A stretch of 64,000 nucleotides of DNA from Empedobacter sedimenti. Lineage in GTDB: Bacteria; Bacteroidota; Bacteroidia; Flavobacteriales; Weeksellaceae. Position 1 is the first letter of the stretch. Each line of letters starts with the position of its first letter. The notes below the pieces were generated by a model, which was given only the letters and a program-made list of their open reading frames with translations, made no database searches and was not told where the DNA came from. The stretch covers positions 124,001-188,000 of the forward strand of contig NZ_JASCQG010000003.1 in assembly GCF_030005555.1 (NCBI RefSeq), given 5' to 3'. The translations under genes and the position numbers were made by a program. Positions 62,103 to 64,000 of the stretch are shown one piece after another.

Positions 62103-64000
62103 CTATTTTACAATTGTCATTTCATCAACGATGTGTTTTGCTCCTGCAAATTTATCAACAACCCATAAAACATAACGAATGTCTACAGAAATTGTACGTT
62201 GTAATTTAGGATCAAAGATTACGTCACCTGCCATTGCTTCAATGTTTCCATCAAATGCAATACCGATTAATTCACCTTTACCATTCATTACTGGAGAACC
62301 TGAGTTACCACCTGTAATATCATTATTTGATAAGAAGTTCACGTGTAAATATCCATCTTTATCCGCATATTGTCCATAATCTTTTGCTTTTGCTAAGTCT
62401 AATAAACGCTTTGGATTTTCAAATTCTTCGTCACCTGCAATGTGTTTTGCAACTGTACCTTCTAACGTTGTGAAGTAATTAGAAGCAACATCTGGTTGAC
62501 GTTTTGGATTTGTACTTTTTGGTAAATTTTGGATAGATCCGTAAGTTAAACGCAATGTAGAGTTAGCATCTGGATATAAAATATTTCCGATTTTAGACGC
62601 GCGTAAACCTTTTACTAATAAACGGAAATTTTTAGAATATGCATCATTCAATTTTGCTTGTTCATCAGTTTGTTTAGAAGCTCTTTCTACTAAAGCATTT
62701 GATAAAACATATAAAGGATCTTTTTTCAATACTTCTACATCTGGAGAAATTAAGAAATTCTCTACTTGTTTTTGATCTGCGAAGAAACTTCTTTCAACTG
62801 CATCATTTACAAAAGATGTAAAATTCTTATTATTTTTTTTCGCTAAATCGGCTACATAAGGCGCTAAACCAGCTTCATTTGCTTTAGAAGCATATAAATT
62901 TAATTGAGCTGCCAATAAATCTTTTTCTAATGGTAAATACATTTTTTCATAATAACCATTGATTGCATTCTGAATTTTTGGACGCATTTCATTACGTTTT
63001 GCATCATTTGCAGCTGCATAATTTTCTAACGCTTTTCCGATAGAATAAGGTGCGCTTGCTAAAGTAGAATAACGCAACAAGATATTGATGTAATTGTTAT
63101 GACGAGCATCTAAATTTGTTTTCGCATAATAATTATTTAAGCTCGAAACAACATTACCATATTCAGCTTTGTTAGCACTTTTTTGAGCCCATTTATTGAA
63201 TTTCTCTTCTTCTTTTGTTTTTTTCGCAACAGTTCCGTGAAGTTTTAACGCTTCAATCATTCCATCACGATTTTTCCAATAGTTCGCAACTCCAGCATAC
63301 TTAGAAGCATAATCAATGTTTACTTTTTGATTTTGCTCCATGTATTTCTTCATCTGATCCATTGTCACTTTAGAAGCTTCAACCCATGCAGGATAAGCGT
63401 ACTCTACATTTTGAGCAACACCTTGCGCTGGCATCCAACGATTTGTACGACCTGGGTAACCCAAAATCATCGCGAAATCATTTGGTTGATATCCTTTTAA
63501 AGAAACTGGTAAATGATGTTTTGGTTGTAACGGAACATTGCTTGTAGAATAAGCCGCAGGATTTCCATCTTTGTCTCCATAAACACGGAACATAGAGAAA
63601 TCTCCTGTGTGACGAGGCCACTCCCAGTTGTCTGTATCTCCACCAAATTTACCGATAGAACTTGGAGGTGTACCAACTAAACGTACATCTTCATAATCTT
63701 GGTAAACAAAATAGTAATATTCGTTCCCTTGAAAGAAAGAACGTACAGAAACTACATATTTTCCGTTCTCACTATTTTCTTTTTCGATTTTAGCAATCTC
63801 TTGATTGATCGCTTTCTCACGATCAGCTTCAGACATTTTATCGTTTACAACACCTAAAATACGTTTAGAAACATCGTCCATACGAACGAAGAAACGTACT
63901 TTTAAACTTTTAGGTTTTAATTCTTGTGATTTATCCTTAGCCCAAAAACCATCTTTTAAGTAATCATGTTCTGGTGCTGATAATTCTGCAATAGAACCAT
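62103..64000 (-). CDS. S46 family dipeptidyl-peptidase (DPP7/DPP11), N-terminus beyond the window
   Basis: The open frame runs from the stop at 62103 past the window end at 64000 with no stop, so the start lies outside. Visible are GGDTDNWEWPRHTGDFSMFRVY, the catalytic-type segment NNDITGGNSGSPVMNGKGELIGIAFDGN carrying the Ser nucleophile, and the S46 helical insert. The N-terminal catalytic His and signal peptide are not visible. The family releases dipeptides from oligopeptides in the periplasm, feeding amino-acid catabolism; DPP7 versus DPP11 specificity depends on a residue I cannot assign here. Confidence 0.88.
   Translation of the reverse strand, partial: GSIAELSAPEHDYLKDGFWAKDKSQELKPKSLKVRFFVRMDDVSKRILGVVNDKMSEADREKAINQEIAKIEKENSENGKYVVSVRSFFQGNEYYYFVYQDYEDVRLVGTPPSSIGKFGGDTDNWEWPRHTGDFSMFRVYGDKDGNPAAYSTSNVPLQPKHHLPVSLKGYQPNDFAMILGYPGRTNRWMPAQGVAQNVEYAYPAWVEASKVTMDQMKKYMEQNQKVNIDYASKYAGVANYWKNRDGMIEALKLHGTVAKKTKEEEKFNKWAQKSANKAEYGNVVSSLNNYYAKTNLDARHNNYINILLRYSTLASAPYSIGKALENYAAANDAKRNEMRPKIQNAINGYYEKMYLPLEKDLLAAQLNLYASKANEAGLAPYVADLAKKNNKNFTSFVNDAVERSFFADQKQVENFLISPDVEVLKKDPLYVLSNALVERASKQTDEQAKLNDAYSKNFRLLVKGLRASKIGNILYPDANSTLRLTYGSIQNLPKSTNPKRQPDVASNYFTTLEGTVAKHIAGDEEFENPKRLLDLAKAKDYGQYADKDGYLHVNFLSNNDITGGNSGSPVMNGKGELIGIAFDGNIEAMAGDVIFDPKLQRTISVDIRYVLWVVDKFAGAKHIVDEMTIVK

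Noticed and set aside
1-64000. CRISPR arrays, prophage, integrative elements or insertion sequences
   Set aside because: I saw no regularly spaced repeats, transposase, integrase, phage structural gene or terminal repeats.

Overview
The window looks like chromosomal DNA of a Flavobacteriia member, most likely the Weeksellaceae (Empedobacter/Chryseobacterium neighbourhood). This rests on AT-rich composition, lack of Shine-Dalgarno sites, repeated TAnnTTTG promoter boxes, many Bacteroidota families (GLPGLI, S46 peptidase, DUF5522, DUF2911, DUF4126, PG_1098-like methyltransferase) and lipobox signal peptides. The genus is an inference from memory. I see no phage, transposase, integrase or CRISPR array. 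Most of the window is core metabolism, envelope and RNA-modification genes.

Layout. 1-11.7 kb: a truncated M14 carboxypeptidase with a GNAT-like protein, a YugP-type membrane metallopeptidase, long-chain acyl-CoA synthetase, a MATE exporter with a small acidic protein, a flavin-dependent nitronate monooxygenase-like enzyme with acyl-CoA thioesterase II, a secreted glycerophosphodiesterase, a secreted alpha-glycosidase-like protein and a DUF4126 membrane protein. 12.0-21.0 kb: a tightly packed plus-strand run containing uridine kinase, a DivIC/FtsB-like protein, methylmalonyl-CoA mutase small subunit, an unknown protein, RDD, THUMP-like methyltransferase, FUSC, an ABC exporter and a lipoprotein. 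21.1-26.7 kb: TolC, membrane-fusion lipoprotein and ABC-2 permease, then an ABC-F ATPase.

26.7-31.1 kb is the least conventional part. It has a structured, promoter-headed leader in front of a small unknown gene, two orphan proteins, a DigH/YngK-like glycan hydrolase lipoprotein, a small K+ channel and a 118-bp nested inverted repeat resembling a REP-type element. 31.1-39.3 kb: DUF2911/DUF5522 pair, a small HExxH protein, a PLP deaminase-family enzyme, LysM glucosaminidase, TlpA-type thioredoxin, queA, rlmN and a polyprenyl diphosphate synthase. 39.4-42.6 kb: three tandem GLPGLI genes, one interrupted by a single in-frame stop, then a membrane-anchored GNAT. 42.7-57.7 kb: kbl, a methyltransferase-like protein, an AddB-like nuclease, a DctA/GltP-type symporter, a metallophosphoesterase, a COG0523 metallochaperone GTPase, cydAB, an acyl-ACP desaturase with PlsC, and small unknowns. 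57.8-58.5 kb: a duplicated tRNA block (Ser-Pro-Arg, twice) with its own promoter and terminator. 58.6-64 kb: a lipoprotein amidase, small unknowns, a VOC protein, a pentapeptide-repeat protein, an MBL hydrolase and a truncated S46 dipeptidyl-peptidase.

Main themes are envelope and peptidoglycan turnover (glucosaminidase, amidase, DigH-like protein, FtsB), lipid metabolism (acyl-CoA synthetase, thioesterase, desaturase, PlsC, GDPD), peptide use (M14, S46) and tRNA/rRNA modification (QueA, RlmN). No clearly new multi-gene system is visible. The best candidates for something undescribed are the structured leader at about 26.73-26.90 kb and the nested inverted repeat at about 30.94-31.06 kb.
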